Origin: Legionella massiliensis
Lineage (GTDB): Bacteria; Pseudomonadota; Gammaproteobacteria; Legionellales; Legionellaceae
DNA: 64,000 bases
NCBI RefSeq assembly: GCF_000756815.1
Contig: NZ_CCVW01000004.1
Location: 372,001 to 436,000 of the forward strand
Direction of reading: 5' to 3'
The position numbers and the translations under genes are program-made. This document shows, one piece after another, positions 8,165 to 17,889 of this stretch (position 1 is its first letter; each line of letters starts with the position of its first letter). The notes under the pieces are model-generated. The model ran no database searches. It was not told where the DNA came from and saw nothing but the letters and a program-made list of their open reading frames with translations.

Positions 8165-10696
8165 GTGTTGCACAGTCTGGTTGTTCTGGCAGTCATATCC
8201 GGAGTACTTCTACTAGTAACTAAACAAGCCTCGATATTAGTATGGGTTATTAGTTACGGTATATTTGCCCTATTAGTCGAGCGCTATGGAACCCCTGGCT
8301 TGGGATCTGAGATTATTCTCTGGGCAATATTTGCAGGCTTAGTTTTAGGAGCAATAAAGCCACTGCGTAGAAATTTATTATCCCGCCGTCTTTTTGCAGT
8401 TGTGAGTAAGGCAATGCCGGCAATGTCTTCTACAGAGCGTGATGCGTTGGAAGCTGGCACAGTAAGTTGGGAGGGCGATTTATTCAGCGGTGCCCCTGAT
8501 TTTAATCTCTTATTAAATGCGCCTGTTGTTAAATTAACCGCTGAGGAGCAAGCCTTTCTTGATGGTCCGGTTAATCAGCTCTGCCGAATGATTGACGATT
8601 GGGACATCACCCATGTTCGCACCGATATGCCGCCTGAAATGTGGCAATTCATCAAAGAAAATGGCTTTTTTGGCATGATCATCCCCAAAGAATATGGGGG
8701 GCACGATTTTTCAGCCTCAGCACAAATGACAATTCTAGGAAGGATCTATGGGCGCTCCGTAACCGTGGGTTCCACCGTTTCTGTGCCCAATTCACTCGGG
8801 CCTGCTGAGCTATTACTAAAATATGGAACCAAGGCACAAAAAGACTTTTATTTGCCACGCCTGGCTGACGGAAGAGAAATTCCTTGCTTCGCATTAACAG
8901 GCCCCAATGCGGGCTCCGATGCTGCATCCATTCCTGATAAGGGGATTGTCTGCTATCAGGAAATTAATGGCCAAAAAGTATTGGGTGTAAGCCTGACTTG
9001 GAATAAGCGCTATATTACCCTTTGCCCAGTCGCTACAGTAATTGGCTTAGCATTCCGTATGTTTGATCCTGAAAATATCTTAGGGAAGGGAACTGATGTA
9101 GGAATAACCTGCGCTTTAATCCCCGCTAACACACCAGGCGTTATCAAAGGCCGACGCCATTTCCCACTAAATACTGGATTTCTGAACGGCCCAACCCAAG
9201 GAAAAGATGTTTTTGTTCCTATGGATTGTATTATTGGCGGCGCTGCAATGGCCGGAGCTGGCTGGCGAATGTTAATGGAGTGTTTAAGTGCTGGACGAGC
9301 AATTTCTTTGCCCTCAAGCTCAGCGGGCGGTACTCAAGCCGGAGCGCTAGCAAGTGGAGCCTACGCTAGGGTTCGTAAACAATTTAATCAGCCTATTTCC
9401 AAGTTTGAAGGGATTGAAGAGCCTCTTGCGCGAATTGCAGCCAATACCTATCTGATTGATGCAGGCTTAACGATGACTGCCGCAGCAATTGATCATGGAG
9501 CCAAACCCTCAGTAGCTGGTGCTATTTTGAAATACAACACTACTGAACGAGCAAGGCAGGTTGTGATGGATGCTATGGATATTCATGGCGGAAAGGGGAT
9601 CTGTCTGGGACCAAACAATTATCTGGGGCGCGGTTATCAAAATACACCCATTGGCATCACTGTCGAGGGCGCGAACATTTTGACACGTAATTTGATTATA
9701 TTTGGGCAGGGAGCAATTCGTTGCCATCCTTATGTTTTCCCGGAAATTGAGAGTGTCAGAGAAAATAATCTTAAGAATTTTGACACGGCAATATGGGGGC
9801 ATGCGGGTTTTGTGTTAGCTAATTTCACAAAATCGATAATCTTTGCTTTGACAGATGGCCGTCTTACCAAGACACCACAATCTAGCGCGAAACGCTATTA
9901 TCAACTGGTGAATCGTTACAGTGCAAACTTAGCCTTTCTCGCCGATTTTTCTATGATGGTTATGGGGGGCGAGTTAAAACGGAAGGAAATGATCTCTGCA
10001 CGATTAGGGGATGTGCTATCTAATCTCTATCTGATTTCTGCAGTACTCAAGCGTTTCCATGATGATGGAGAACCACAGGCTGACCTACCCATTGTCGAAT
10101 GGTGCTGCCAGCAGATGCTACATGAATGTGAGCTCGCAATTCGTGGTGTTATTGCTAACTTCCCTAATCGGTGGGCGCGTATAGTCTTAAAAATTTGCTT
10201 ACAACCCTTCGGTAGTCAGCGACTTAAGCCCTCTGATCGTTTGAGTCAGAAATTAGCTCATATGCTTACTGAGCCAAACGAATCACGCTCACGCCTCACT
10301 CGCTTCGTATTTACTGAAGCTCTGCCAAATTGCCCCTTAGGTCGTTTGGAAGAAGCCTTCCATAAGCTTTGCGCTGCTGAAGATCTTGAGAAAAAAGTGA
10401 GCCGTGCTGTCAAAGAGGGGACGATCCACTCCCTGACTTTAATGGAACAAATTGATGAGGCTGAGCAGGCTGGTATCTTGGAGGCTGAACAGGCCCAACA
10501 ATTAAAAGACGCAGAGCAAGCGAGACAGGCAATCATTGCAGTAGATGATTTCCTTGATGAGGAATTACGTAGACAGCCCACTGAAAAATTCTTCAACAAA
10601 ACTACAAACAAGAAAGTTAAAGAGGAAGCTGAGTTAGTAACAGAAATTGTCCTGAAAACAGGTAATACTCAAATAAATCCTCACGAAAATGTATAA
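8165..10696 (+). CDS. fadE: Acyl-CoA dehydrogenase FadE
   Basis: 843 residues, close to the 814 of E. coli FadE, and it catalyses the first step of fatty-acid beta-oxidation. A short hydrophobic N-terminus with two membrane segments (to about 65) is followed by the dehydrogenase domains: FALTGPNAGSDAASIPD for substrate and FAD contact, and TVEGANILTRNLI, which holds the expected catalytic Glu region. A long C-terminal FadE-specific domain (DUF1974) runs to the end. The start is GTG at 8165, preceded by AAGGAG at good spacing. It stands alone after an 80-nt gap. Confidence 0.93.
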   Translation: MLHSLVVLAVISGVLLLVTKQASILVWVISYGIFALLVERYGTPGLGSEIILWAIFAGLVLGAIKPLRRNLLSRRLFAVVSKAMPAMSSTERDALEAGTVSWEGDLFSGAPDFNLLLNAPVVKLTAEEQAFLDGPVNQLCRMIDDWDITHVRTDMPPEMWQFIKENGFFGMIIPKEYGGHDFSASAQMTILGRIYGRSVTVGSTVSVPNSLGPAELLLKYGTKAQKDFYLPRLADGREIPCFALTGPNAGSDAASIPDKGIVCYQEINGQKVLGVSLTWNKRYITLCPVATVIGLAFRMFDPENILGKGTDVGITCALIPANTPGVIKGRRHFPLNTGFLNGPTQGKDVFVPMDCIIGGAAMAGAGWRMLMECLSAGRAISLPSSSAGGTQAGALASGAYARVRKQFNQPISKFEGIEEPLARIAANTYLIDAGLTMTAAAIDHGAKPSVAGAILKYNTTERARQVVMDAMDIHGGKGICLGPNNYLGRGYQNTPIGITVEGANILTRNLIIFGQGAIRCHPYVFPEIESVRENNLKNFDTAIWGHAGFVLANFTKSIIFALTDGRLTKTPQSSAKRYYQLVNRYSANLAFLADFSMMVMGGELKRKEMISARLGDVLSNLYLISAVLKRFHDDGEPQADLPIVEWCCQQMLHECELAIRGVIANFPNRWARIVLKICLQPFGSQRLKPSDRLSQKLAHMLTEPNESRSRLTRFVFTEALPNCPLGRLEEAFHKLCAAEDLEKKVSRAVKEGTIHSLTLMEQIDEAEQAGILEAEQAQQLKDAEQARQAIIAVDDFLDEELRRQPTEKFFNKTTNKKVKEEAELVTEIVLKTGNTQINPHENV

Positions 10697-10798
10697 AGTA
10701 GGTTATTTGAGGACATCAAAAAAGGTCGGATAGAAGGAGCCTGGATGCTGAGCAGCGAAATCCAGGCGCACTAATAAATAGAGAAAAGGAAAAGCATT

Positions 10799-11239
10799 GT
10801 GTATAAGAAAATCTTTCAAACCTTTGCATTAGCATTTACAACGATATTTAGTCCCGTTATTTTGGCAAATTCCTGTTATTGTCCTGAAGGGTTGAAGCCT
10901 ATAGTTGAATCTTTAAAACTGGATGACAGCCAAAAAGCTAAAATTAAGCCCGTCTTAGAGCAGTTAGCATCAACAGTAAAAAATGACAGTAATCAAATGG
11001 AAGCCTTGTTTCAGCAAGAGAAACAGAAGTTAGAATCAACGAATATCGATCAGGCAGCAGTAAATAGTCTGATTGATCAACAAGCAAAACTTAACGGCGA
11101 AATAATCAAAGCAAAAGTAAATGCCAGAATACAAATATCAGCAGTGCTTAGCCCTCAACAACAGACTGATTTTCAAAACAAAATAAAGAAAAACGAAGAA
11201 AAAATAGTTAAGCAATTCAAAAATTGTCATGAGGATTAG
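10799..11239 (+). CDS. Spy/CpxP-like periplasmic protein
   Basis: 146 residues from a GTG start preceded by AAAAGGA. A signal peptide ends near residue 23 (VILANS). The mature part is helical and polar with a LSPQQQTDF segment resembling the LTxxQ motif of Spy and CpxP, which are envelope-stress chaperones or regulators. Cys residues lie near the mature N-terminus (NSCYCPEG) and near the C-terminus. A second Spy-like gene lies at 12815. The family call is by pattern only; function as a chaperone is inferred. Confidence 0.65.
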   Translation: MYKKIFQTFALAFTTIFSPVILANSCYCPEGLKPIVESLKLDDSQKAKIKPVLEQLASTVKNDSNQMEALFQQEKQKLESTNIDQAAVNSLIDQQAKLNGEIIKAKVNARIQISAVLSPQQQTDFQNKIKKNEEKIVKQFKNCHED

Positions 11240-11251
11240 TTGTAATAAGTC

Positions 11252-11292
11252 AGTCCCCCTATAAATTTTCGTTGAAAATTTATAGGGGGACT
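11252..11292. terminator. Perfect 19-bp hairpin after the Spy-like gene
   Basis: A perfect inverted repeat starting AGTCCCCCTATAAATTTTC, with a GTT loop and its exact complement. It lies 12 nt after the stop of the Spy-like gene and convergent to minE. No T-tract follows, so it may be a weak or bidirectional terminator or another small palindromic repeat. The bases just before it (TAATAAGTC) resemble the TAATAGGTCAC end of the repeat family at 11315. Confidence 0.55.
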
Positions 11293-11314
11293 AATCCCTT
11301 GAATCTAAAAGAAT

Positions 11315-11360
11315 CGTAATAGGTCACGTCTCCCCACCACTTATCTAATCAAGGTTTCAT
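11315..11360. repeat. Partial TAATAGGTCAC-type repeat, copy C1
   Basis: Starts GTAATAGGTCACGTC and ends ATCAAGGTTTCAT. It is the same unit as 25388-25495, 48408-48484 and, inverted, 42853-43009, but it lacks the GGAAAACC arm found in those. It lies between two convergent genes and looks like a shortened relic. Confidence 0.6.
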
Positions 11361-11444
11361 TTTACAAAGAACCAGCAATAGATCAACTCAGTATGAGAAA
11401 TCTCTCATTCCCACCCGCGTCCAGGGCAGACATAAATGAAATAA

Positions 11445-11708
11445 TTAAGCTTCTTCTAATGCCTCATCAGGCATCGTAACATTGAGTTCTAGCACCGCGT
11501 TATCACCCATACGCTCAAGATTTACACTAACCTGATCTCTATTAATGCGAACATATTTGGCAATGACCGCCAAAATCTCTTCTTGCAACTTTGGTAAATA
11601 ATCTGGGGTATTCCGTTGCGAGCGCTCATGCGAAATAATAATCTGCAAACGCTCCTTTGCAACAGAAGCGGTGTTATTACGCTTTCTTAAATAGCTAAAT
11701 AAGCTCAT
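11445..11708 (-). CDS. minE: Cell division topological specificity factor MinE
   Basis: 87 residues, standard MinE length. The N-terminal MinD-contact/membrane helix ([20 protein letters not shown]) and the C-terminal dimer domain with [16 protein letters not shown] are clear. MinE stimulates the MinD ATPase and drives pole-to-pole oscillation that restricts division to mid-cell. It overlaps minD by 4 nt, the usual order minD-minE. No minC is found within the window. Confidence 0.96.
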   Translation of the reverse strand: MSLFSYLRKRNNTASVAKERLQIIISHERSQRNTPDYLPKLQEEILAVIAKYVRINRDQVSVNLERMGDNAVLELNVTMPDEALEEA

Positions 11709-12535
11709 GCTGGCTGGTCCTCCTTGTTTTTACCGAATAATCGGCGAAGTATCCCTTTTTTCTCGCTATTAATAAATCGCATAGGTTTAGTTTCACCAAG
11801 GAAACGGGCAATAGCATCTTGATAAGCTTGTCCTGCATCGCTCGTTTCATCAAGGATGACAGGGGTTCCTGTGTTAGAGGCTCTTAGAACAGCCTTAGAT
11901 TCGGGAATAACACCAAGTAGTGGTATAGCGAGTATTTCTTTAACATCTTCAACAGATAGCATTTCACCTTTTTCTACACGCTCTGGGTCATAGCGGGTTA
12001 ATAAAAGATGTTCTTGTATGGGGGCAAGATTTTCAACGGCACGTTTAGTTTTACTGGCCAAAATTCCCAGAATTCTATCTGAGTCTCTTACTGAAGAAAC
12101 CTCGGGATTAGTAACGACTATGGCGTAATCCGCAAAATACATAGCCATGTGTGCACCTGTTTCAATTCCAGCAGGGGAGTCGCAAATAATGTAATCAAAT
12201 TCATTGGCTAAATCATTTAACACTTTCTCAACACCAGCAAGTGTCAAGGCATCCTTATCACGAGTTTGTGATGCAGGCAAAATGAAAAGGTTTGATATCC
12301 GCTTATCCTTGATTAAAGCTTGATTTAAACTCGCTTCCTCATTAATTACATTGACAAAGTCATAAACAACACGGCGTTCACAGCCCATGATAATATCGAG
12401 GTTTCGAAGGCCAATATCAAAATCAATCACTACAGTTTTGTAGCCTTGTAAAGCGAGACCAGAAGAGATAGCTGCAGAAGTGGTGGTTTTTCCAACTCCT
12501 CCTTTACCGGAGGTTATGACAATAATTTTAGCCAA
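11705..12535 (-). CDS. minD: Septum site-determining ATPase MinD
   Basis: 276 residues with the deviant Walker A motif GKGGVGKTT at the N-terminus, the switch regions [10 protein letters not shown] and ICDSPAGIE, and a C-terminal amphipathic membrane-targeting helix ([12 protein letters not shown]). It cycles between cytoplasm and membrane and normally recruits the inhibitor MinC. Usually minC is the gene before minD; here the 279 nt upstream hold no ORF, so minC must be elsewhere or absent. The start is ATG at 12535. Confidence 0.96.
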   Translation of the reverse strand: MAKIIVITSGKGGVGKTTTSAAISSGLALQGYKTVVIDFDIGLRNLDIIMGCERRVVYDFVNVINEEASLNQALIKDKRISNLFILPASQTRDKDALTLAGVEKVLNDLANEFDYIICDSPAGIETGAHMAMYFADYAIVVTNPEVSSVRDSDRILGILASKTKRAVENLAPIQEHLLLTRYDPERVEKGEMLSVEDVKEILAIPLLGVIPESKAVLRASNTGTPVILDETSDAGQAYQDAIARFLGETKPMRFINSEKKGILRRLFGKNKEDQPA

Positions 12536-12717
12536 CGTAGAGCCCTTCCTTTAAGTCGACAGATTAAACAATTCGCTCAGTTTACACGTTTATGTTTACC
12601 TAATTCAAGCGTAATTACTACTTGGTGGTGATTAAATTTTTGAAATTTAATCGTTAATTTTGATAGTAGCTTAACTAAGATTTTTACACGTATTCAGACA
12701 ACTTTTTTAAACGCGCT

Positions 12718-12739
12718 AATGTAACACCGCTGTTACATT
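12718..12739. promoter_or_regulatory. Operator-like dyad upstream of the second Spy-like gene
   Basis: A 22-bp inverted repeat, AATGTAACA-N4-TGTTACATT, with perfect 9-bp arms lies 76 nt before the gene at 12815 and in the divergent gap with minD. Further TTACAT/TGTGAC half-site-like pieces follow at 12767-12794. It looks like a binding site for a dimeric regulator. The TGTAA-N-TTACA pattern recalls TyrR-type boxes. CpxR is another idea because of the Spy-like gene, but the half-sites there are direct repeats. Confidence 0.5.
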
Positions 12740-12814
12740 ATCCTCCGCCATTGTCATATGCCTATTACATGGATTAGTTAAGCTTGTAATGTGACAAACT
12801 AAGAGGAGATTCAC

Positions 12815-13261
12815 ATGTTTAAAAAATTATTGATTACTAGCATTTTGGGGGCTTCTGTATTAACTGCTTCTGTTGTTATGGCAGAGCAAACAGAAAATAC
12901 TGGGGGCAACCTTAGTCAAGTACAGAAGATCCATAAAAATCATGGATATAATAAATTACTAACTGCTCAACAAAATAATGAATTGCGCGAAATTATGAAG
13001 GGTTTGCGTGAACAAATGGCACCTTTAATAAAGGAAAAAATAGCTCTAAAAATGCAGTTAAAGGGTAAAATAGCAACACCACAAACCCAATGGTCCGATA
13101 TTAGTAAGCTGGTTGAGCAAATAAATGAAAACAATGCAAAAATCACTGCACTAATTGCACGTACCCAGCTCACTACATTTCAGAAATTAGGCGTTTTAAT
13201 TCCTATGCACAACCCGCGTTTTCATGGCGCTCATCATGGCTTTAAGATCAGCAAAGGTTGA
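12815..13261 (+). CDS. Spy/CpxP-like periplasmic protein
   Basis: 148 residues with a clear signal peptide (MFKKLLITSILGASVLTAS, cut after VMA about 23). The mature protein is helical, with TAQQNNELREIMKGLREQM and a later TTFQKLGVL segment in the place of LTxxQ-type motifs, and ends His-rich (HGAHHGFKISKG), which may bind metal. An AGAGGAG ribosome site precedes the ATG. The dyad at 12718 suggests regulation. Probably an envelope-stress or metal-related periplasmic protein; the precise role is unknown. Confidence 0.65.
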   Translation: MFKKLLITSILGASVLTASVVMAEQTENTGGNLSQVQKIHKNHGYNKLLTAQQNNELREIMKGLREQMAPLIKEKIALKMQLKGKIATPQTQWSDISKLVEQINENNAKITALIARTQLTTFQKLGVLIPMHNPRFHGAHHGFKISKG

Positions 13262-13270
13262 GCCTAATTT

Positions 13271-13298
13271 TAATCATGGCCTTAGAAGGCCATGATTA
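13271..13298. terminator. Hairpin between convergent genes
   Basis: Inverted repeat TAATCATGGCCTT-AG-AAGGCCATGATTA (13-bp perfect stem) between the Spy-like gene (stop 13261) and the minus-strand lipoprotein gene (stop 13300). It serves both converging transcripts. AT-rich flanks follow on each side, but there is no long T-run. Confidence 0.65.
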
Positions 13299-13299
13299 A

Positions 13300-13443
13300 T
13301 TAATACCAGCCATTTGAACCACAGCAACTTGTTGTTGAATATGAACCACTGCAAACAGTACAAGAAGAATAACCACAATTAGCGCAGCCAGTCGCTAGGC
13401 TAGTGGCAGTAACAATCACGACAAGTATTAGTATTTTTTTCAT
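13300..13443 (-). CDS. Small Cys-rich lipoprotein, 47 residues
   Basis: Too short for ordinary gene calling, but well supported. The ATG at 13443 is preceded by AAGGACGG at good spacing, a hydrophobic signal MKKILILVVIVTATSL follows, and a lipobox ATGC is present. The mature peptide CANCGYSSCTVCSGSYSTTS is rich in Cys, Ser, Gly and Tyr and ends NGWY. Seven Cys occur in the protein (one lipidated). It would be an outer-membrane or inner-membrane anchored micro-lipoprotein. It ends just before the shared hairpin at 13271. No family is recognised. Confidence 0.7.
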   Translation of the reverse strand: MKKILILVVIVTATSLATGCANCGYSSCTVCSGSYSTTSCCGSNGWY

Positions 13444-13705
13444 GACGCCGTCCTTGCTTTAGTTATTATCAATAATTATATGCACTTATCTAAAAATAAA
13501 CAAATTGACAAAAATATAACCTTTCGTCTTGTTGCTTGTTATTTTCTTAAGGGTAGGAGGAATTAATTCAATTTTTCTTAATGCCTTGCTATGTTTTTCC
13601 TGCTTTTCACTAAAATCCAAGCAAAATGATCACAAAGCCTATCTCTCTAGCAAGGATATTTATAAAACAATTAAGGCTAATAGGCTTCCTCATTTTCTAT
13701 AATAG

Positions 13706-15217
<1,512 letters not shown>

Positions 15218-15218
15218 G

Positions 15219-16796
15219 ATGAGAGATATTACTCAAAAACCCATTGTTATTCTTGATTTTGGTTCTCAATATTCGCAATTAATTGCCCGGCGTGTCCGTG
15301 AGATGGGGGTCTATTGTGAAATTCATCACCATAATATTGCAGAGCCTGAGTTAAAAGCCTTAGCACCATGTGGGATTATCCTATCCGGCGGGCCTGCCAC
15401 AGTGACTGAGCATAGTAATCCAAGTGCACCAGCGTGGTTATTTGCATCGAATTTACCAATCTTGGGAATCTGCTATGGCATGCAAACTATGGCGGCTCAG
15501 CTTGGTGGTGAGGTGCAATCGTCAAATATACGTGAATTTGGTTATGCCGAGTTACGTTTACATGGACACAGCTTACTTCTTGATAACATTGAAGATCGAG
15601 CAACAGATGATGGTGTGGCTTTGCTTGATGTGTGGATGAGCCATGGTGATAAGGTCACCAAGCTTCCGCCCGATTTTAAAGTGATTTGTGAAACGCGTAA
15701 TGCACCTATCGCAGGTATGGCAAATGAGGCTCGTCATTGGTACGGTCTGCAATTCCATCCGGAAGTGACGCATACCTTTCAAGGGTTACGAATTCTTCAG
15801 CGTTTTGTAGTCGATATTTGCAAGGCAAAAACCAACTGGACCTCAGAGAATATTATCGAGCAATCAATTGTTGCTATCCGCAAGCAGGTCGGTGATCAGC
15901 AGGTTTTACTGGGTTTGTCGGGTGGCGTTGATTCATCGGTAGTAGCAGCTTTATTGCATCGAGCCATTGGCGACCAATTAGTTTGCGTCTTTGTTGATAC
16001 TGGCTTGTTAAGGCTTAATGAAGCAGAGCAAGTTATGGCGATGTTTGGCCAACATATGGGGATTCGGATTATTGCTGTCAATGCCGAAGAAAAATTTTTA
16101 CAGGCCTTAGAGGGCGTAGACTGCCCGGAGACTAAGCGAAAAATCATTGGCCGAACTTTTATTGAAGTCTTTGATGAGCAAGCCCAGCATCTTCCAAATG
16201 TGAAATGGTTGGCACAGGGAACTATTTATCCTGATGTGATTGAGTCGGCCGCAACTAAGACAAATGGTGCTGCTGTGGTCATTAAGTCTCATCATAACGT
16301 TGGTGGTTTACCAGAAACTTTGAATTTAAAATTGCTTGAACCAATTCGAGAACTATTCAAGGATGAAGTACGTAAAATTGGTTTAGAGCTGGGTTTACCC
16401 TATGACATGGTTTATCGTCATCCTTTTCCAGGACCAGGACTTGGCGTGCGTATTCTCGGGAAAGTTAAGAAGGAGTATGCGGAGATCCTGCGCGCTGCTG
16501 ACGCTATTTTTATCGAAGAGTTAATGGCGGCCAATTTATATCATAAAGTTAGCCAAGCATTCGCTGTTTTCCTACCTGTAAAAACTGTTGGTGTGATGGG
16601 GGATGGTCGACGTTATGACTATGTGATCTGCCTGCGTGCCGTTGAAACTATTGATTTTATGACGGCTCATTGGGCACAACTACCCTGGGATTTCTTAGCG
16701 GAGGTCTCAAATCGAATAATCAATGAGGTTGGTGGAGTTTCGCGTGTAACCTACGATATTTCCGGTAAACCGCCTGCAACTATTGAATGGGAATGA
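15219..16796 (+). CDS. guaA: GMP synthase (glutamine-hydrolysing) GuaA
   Basis: 525 residues as in E. coli. The class I glutamine amidotransferase domain has the nucleophile in GICYGMQ and the His-Glu part in QFHPEVTHT. The ATP pyrophosphatase domain has the P-loop LSGGVDSSV. The C-terminal dimerisation domain ends with KPPATIEWE, typical of GuaA. The ATG at 15219 follows the guaB stop directly, so translation is coupled. A longer frame from 15141 overlaps guaB and is not used. It converts XMP to GMP in the cytoplasm. Confidence 0.97.
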   Translation: MRDITQKPIVILDFGSQYSQLIARRVREMGVYCEIHHHNIAEPELKALAPCGIILSGGPATVTEHSNPSAPAWLFASNLPILGICYGMQTMAAQLGGEVQSSNIREFGYAELRLHGHSLLLDNIEDRATDDGVALLDVWMSHGDKVTKLPPDFKVICETRNAPIAGMANEARHWYGLQFHPEVTHTFQGLRILQRFVVDICKAKTNWTSENIIEQSIVAIRKQVGDQQVLLGLSGGVDSSVVAALLHRAIGDQLVCVFVDTGLLRLNEAEQVMAMFGQHMGIRIIAVNAEEKFLQALEGVDCPETKRKIIGRTFIEVFDEQAQHLPNVKWLAQGTIYPDVIESAATKTNGAAVVIKSHHNVGGLPETLNLKLLEPIRELFKDEVRKIGLELGLPYDMVYRHPFPGPGLGVRILGKVKKEYAEILRAADAIFIEELMAANLYHKVSQAFAVFLPVKTVGVMGDGRRYDYVICLRAVETIDFMTAHWAQLPWDFLAEVSNRIINEVGGVSRVTYDISGKPPATIEWE

Positions 16797-17239
16797 ACGA
16801 TTCTTTTTGGATGGCGCAGGCTTATAAGCTCGCGCTAAAAGCAAAAGAAGAGGGTGAAGTTCCTGTAGGCGCTGTACTGATTGGAGCCGATAATAGCTTA
16901 CTTGGTCAAGGCTGGAATCAAGTGATTGCAACTCATGATCCCAGTGCTCACGCAGAGCTTATGGCTATCAGAAAGGCTGCAAAAAATCTTGGAAACTATC
17001 GTCTATTAGACACCACTCTTTACGTAACTTTAGAACCCTGTGCAATGTGTGCTGGAGCTTTGGTACATGCACGCATAGCCAGATTAGTCTTTGCTACAAG
17101 AGATTTTAAATCAGGCGCAGCTGGCTCAGTTTACAATCTTTTACAAGGTTATCCCTTAAATCATCAAGTGCAAATTGACGAAGGCATAATGCAACAAGAT
17201 TGTGCACAGTTATTGTCTGGCTTTTTTAGAAAGATGTAA
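16793..17239 (+). CDS. tadA: tRNA-specific adenosine deaminase TadA
   Basis: About 148 residues. The zinc site HAE (in [12 protein letters not shown]) and PCAMC (in [16 protein letters not shown]) are intact, and the Glu is the catalytic proton shuttle. TadA deaminates A34 of tRNA-Arg(ACG) to inosine. The ATG at 16793 overlaps the guaA stop as ATGA; an ATG at 16787 two codons earlier is equally possible. Last gene of guaB-guaA-tadA. A palindromic repeat begins right at its stop codon. Confidence 0.93.
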   Translation: MNDSFWMAQAYKLALKAKEEGEVPVGAVLIGADNSLLGQGWNQVIATHDPSAHAELMAIRKAAKNLGNYRLLDTTLYVTLEPCAMCAGALVHARIARLVFATRDFKSGAAGSVYNLLQGYPLNHQVQIDEGIMQQDCAQLLSGFFRKM

Positions 17240-17414
17240 TGTAATTGGTCACTCCGTACCCAGGAAAGTCCACTTTTGACCCATCTCGAGAGAAAAACGT
17301 AATTAAAAATGCTCAAATAGATGGCTATTCTGTGCTTTTTAATTACGTTTTTCTCTCGACTTGGACTCAAAATTGAACTTCCTCCAAGATTTTTACATCC
17401 CAAGTGACTATTAC
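17238..17414. mobile_element. Small palindromic element D1 with a second palindrome nested inside
   Basis: The outer unit runs from TAATTGGTCACTCCGTAC to GTGACTATTA. It matches element D2 (26250-26344) almost base for base, except that about 80 nt (17281-17360) are extra. That insert is itself a hairpin: arms at 17286-17312 and 17334-17359 share a 24-bp complementary stretch starting TCGAGAGAAAAACG. D2 is therefore an empty-site version. The element lies between convergent genes. No clear target duplication is visible for this copy. Confidence 0.8.
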
Positions 17415-17427
17415 ACGCAGCCCGTAA

Positions 17428-17502
17428 TCGTGAACGCAGCGAAGGATCTCCAGAATGAGGCACAAAGTGCTCATTCTGGAGATCCTCGGAATGTGGAGAT
17501 GG
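17428..17502. repeat. A-type stem-loop fragment
   Basis: A hairpin with 16-bp arms GGATCTCCAGAATGAG (17444-17459) and its complement (17470-17485), preceded by GCAGCGAAGGATC. It is a half-size relative of the cores at 672, 32842, 51391 and 60408. It follows element D1 directly. The rest of the gap up to 17566 shows no gene. Confidence 0.6.
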
Positions 17503-17566
17503 GAAATGTGACTTATTACATTGAAGTTTGTACGAATCTCAGAGCTTATCTAGGGTAGGTAAGAAA

Positions 17567-17785
17567 CTACGCGGATTCTTTAGCTGCTTTTTTCAAAGAT
17601 TTTTGATGTTGTTTCCAGTCTTTATCTTTAGCAAAAATAAAATAAGCTGCTTCTTCCAAGAAAAAACCAATGTTATCGATGTTTGCCCAAGTGCAATACT
17701 GTTCAATTTGTCTCAGAACATCAGAATTGATTTCAGCTTTGATTTTTTCTTTTTTAGTTGAGCTATTACCATTAATAATGGCCAT
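17567..17785 (-). CDS. Small hypothetical protein, ribbon-helix-helix-like
   Basis: 72 residues, MAIINGNSSTKKEKIKAEIN then SDVLRQIEQYCTWANIDNIG. A beta-strand followed by two helices at about 14-50 resembles a CopG/Arc-type ribbon-helix-helix protein, and the tail is Lys-rich. The start is supported by AGAGGAAC upstream of 17785. No toxin gene accompanies it. The DNA-binding call is inference from the pattern. Confidence 0.6.
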   Translation of the reverse strand: MAIINGNSSTKKEKIKAEINSDVLRQIEQYCTWANIDNIGFFLEEAAYFIFAKDKDWKQHQKSLKKAAKESA

Positions 17786-17889
17786 TTTTTGTTCCTCTTA
17801 TAGATTTATCGAAGAAAAATAGTAGCAAAATATATCGAACAATGAAATCAATTCGCAATAAATTTATTAATATTTTAGTTATTAGTAGT

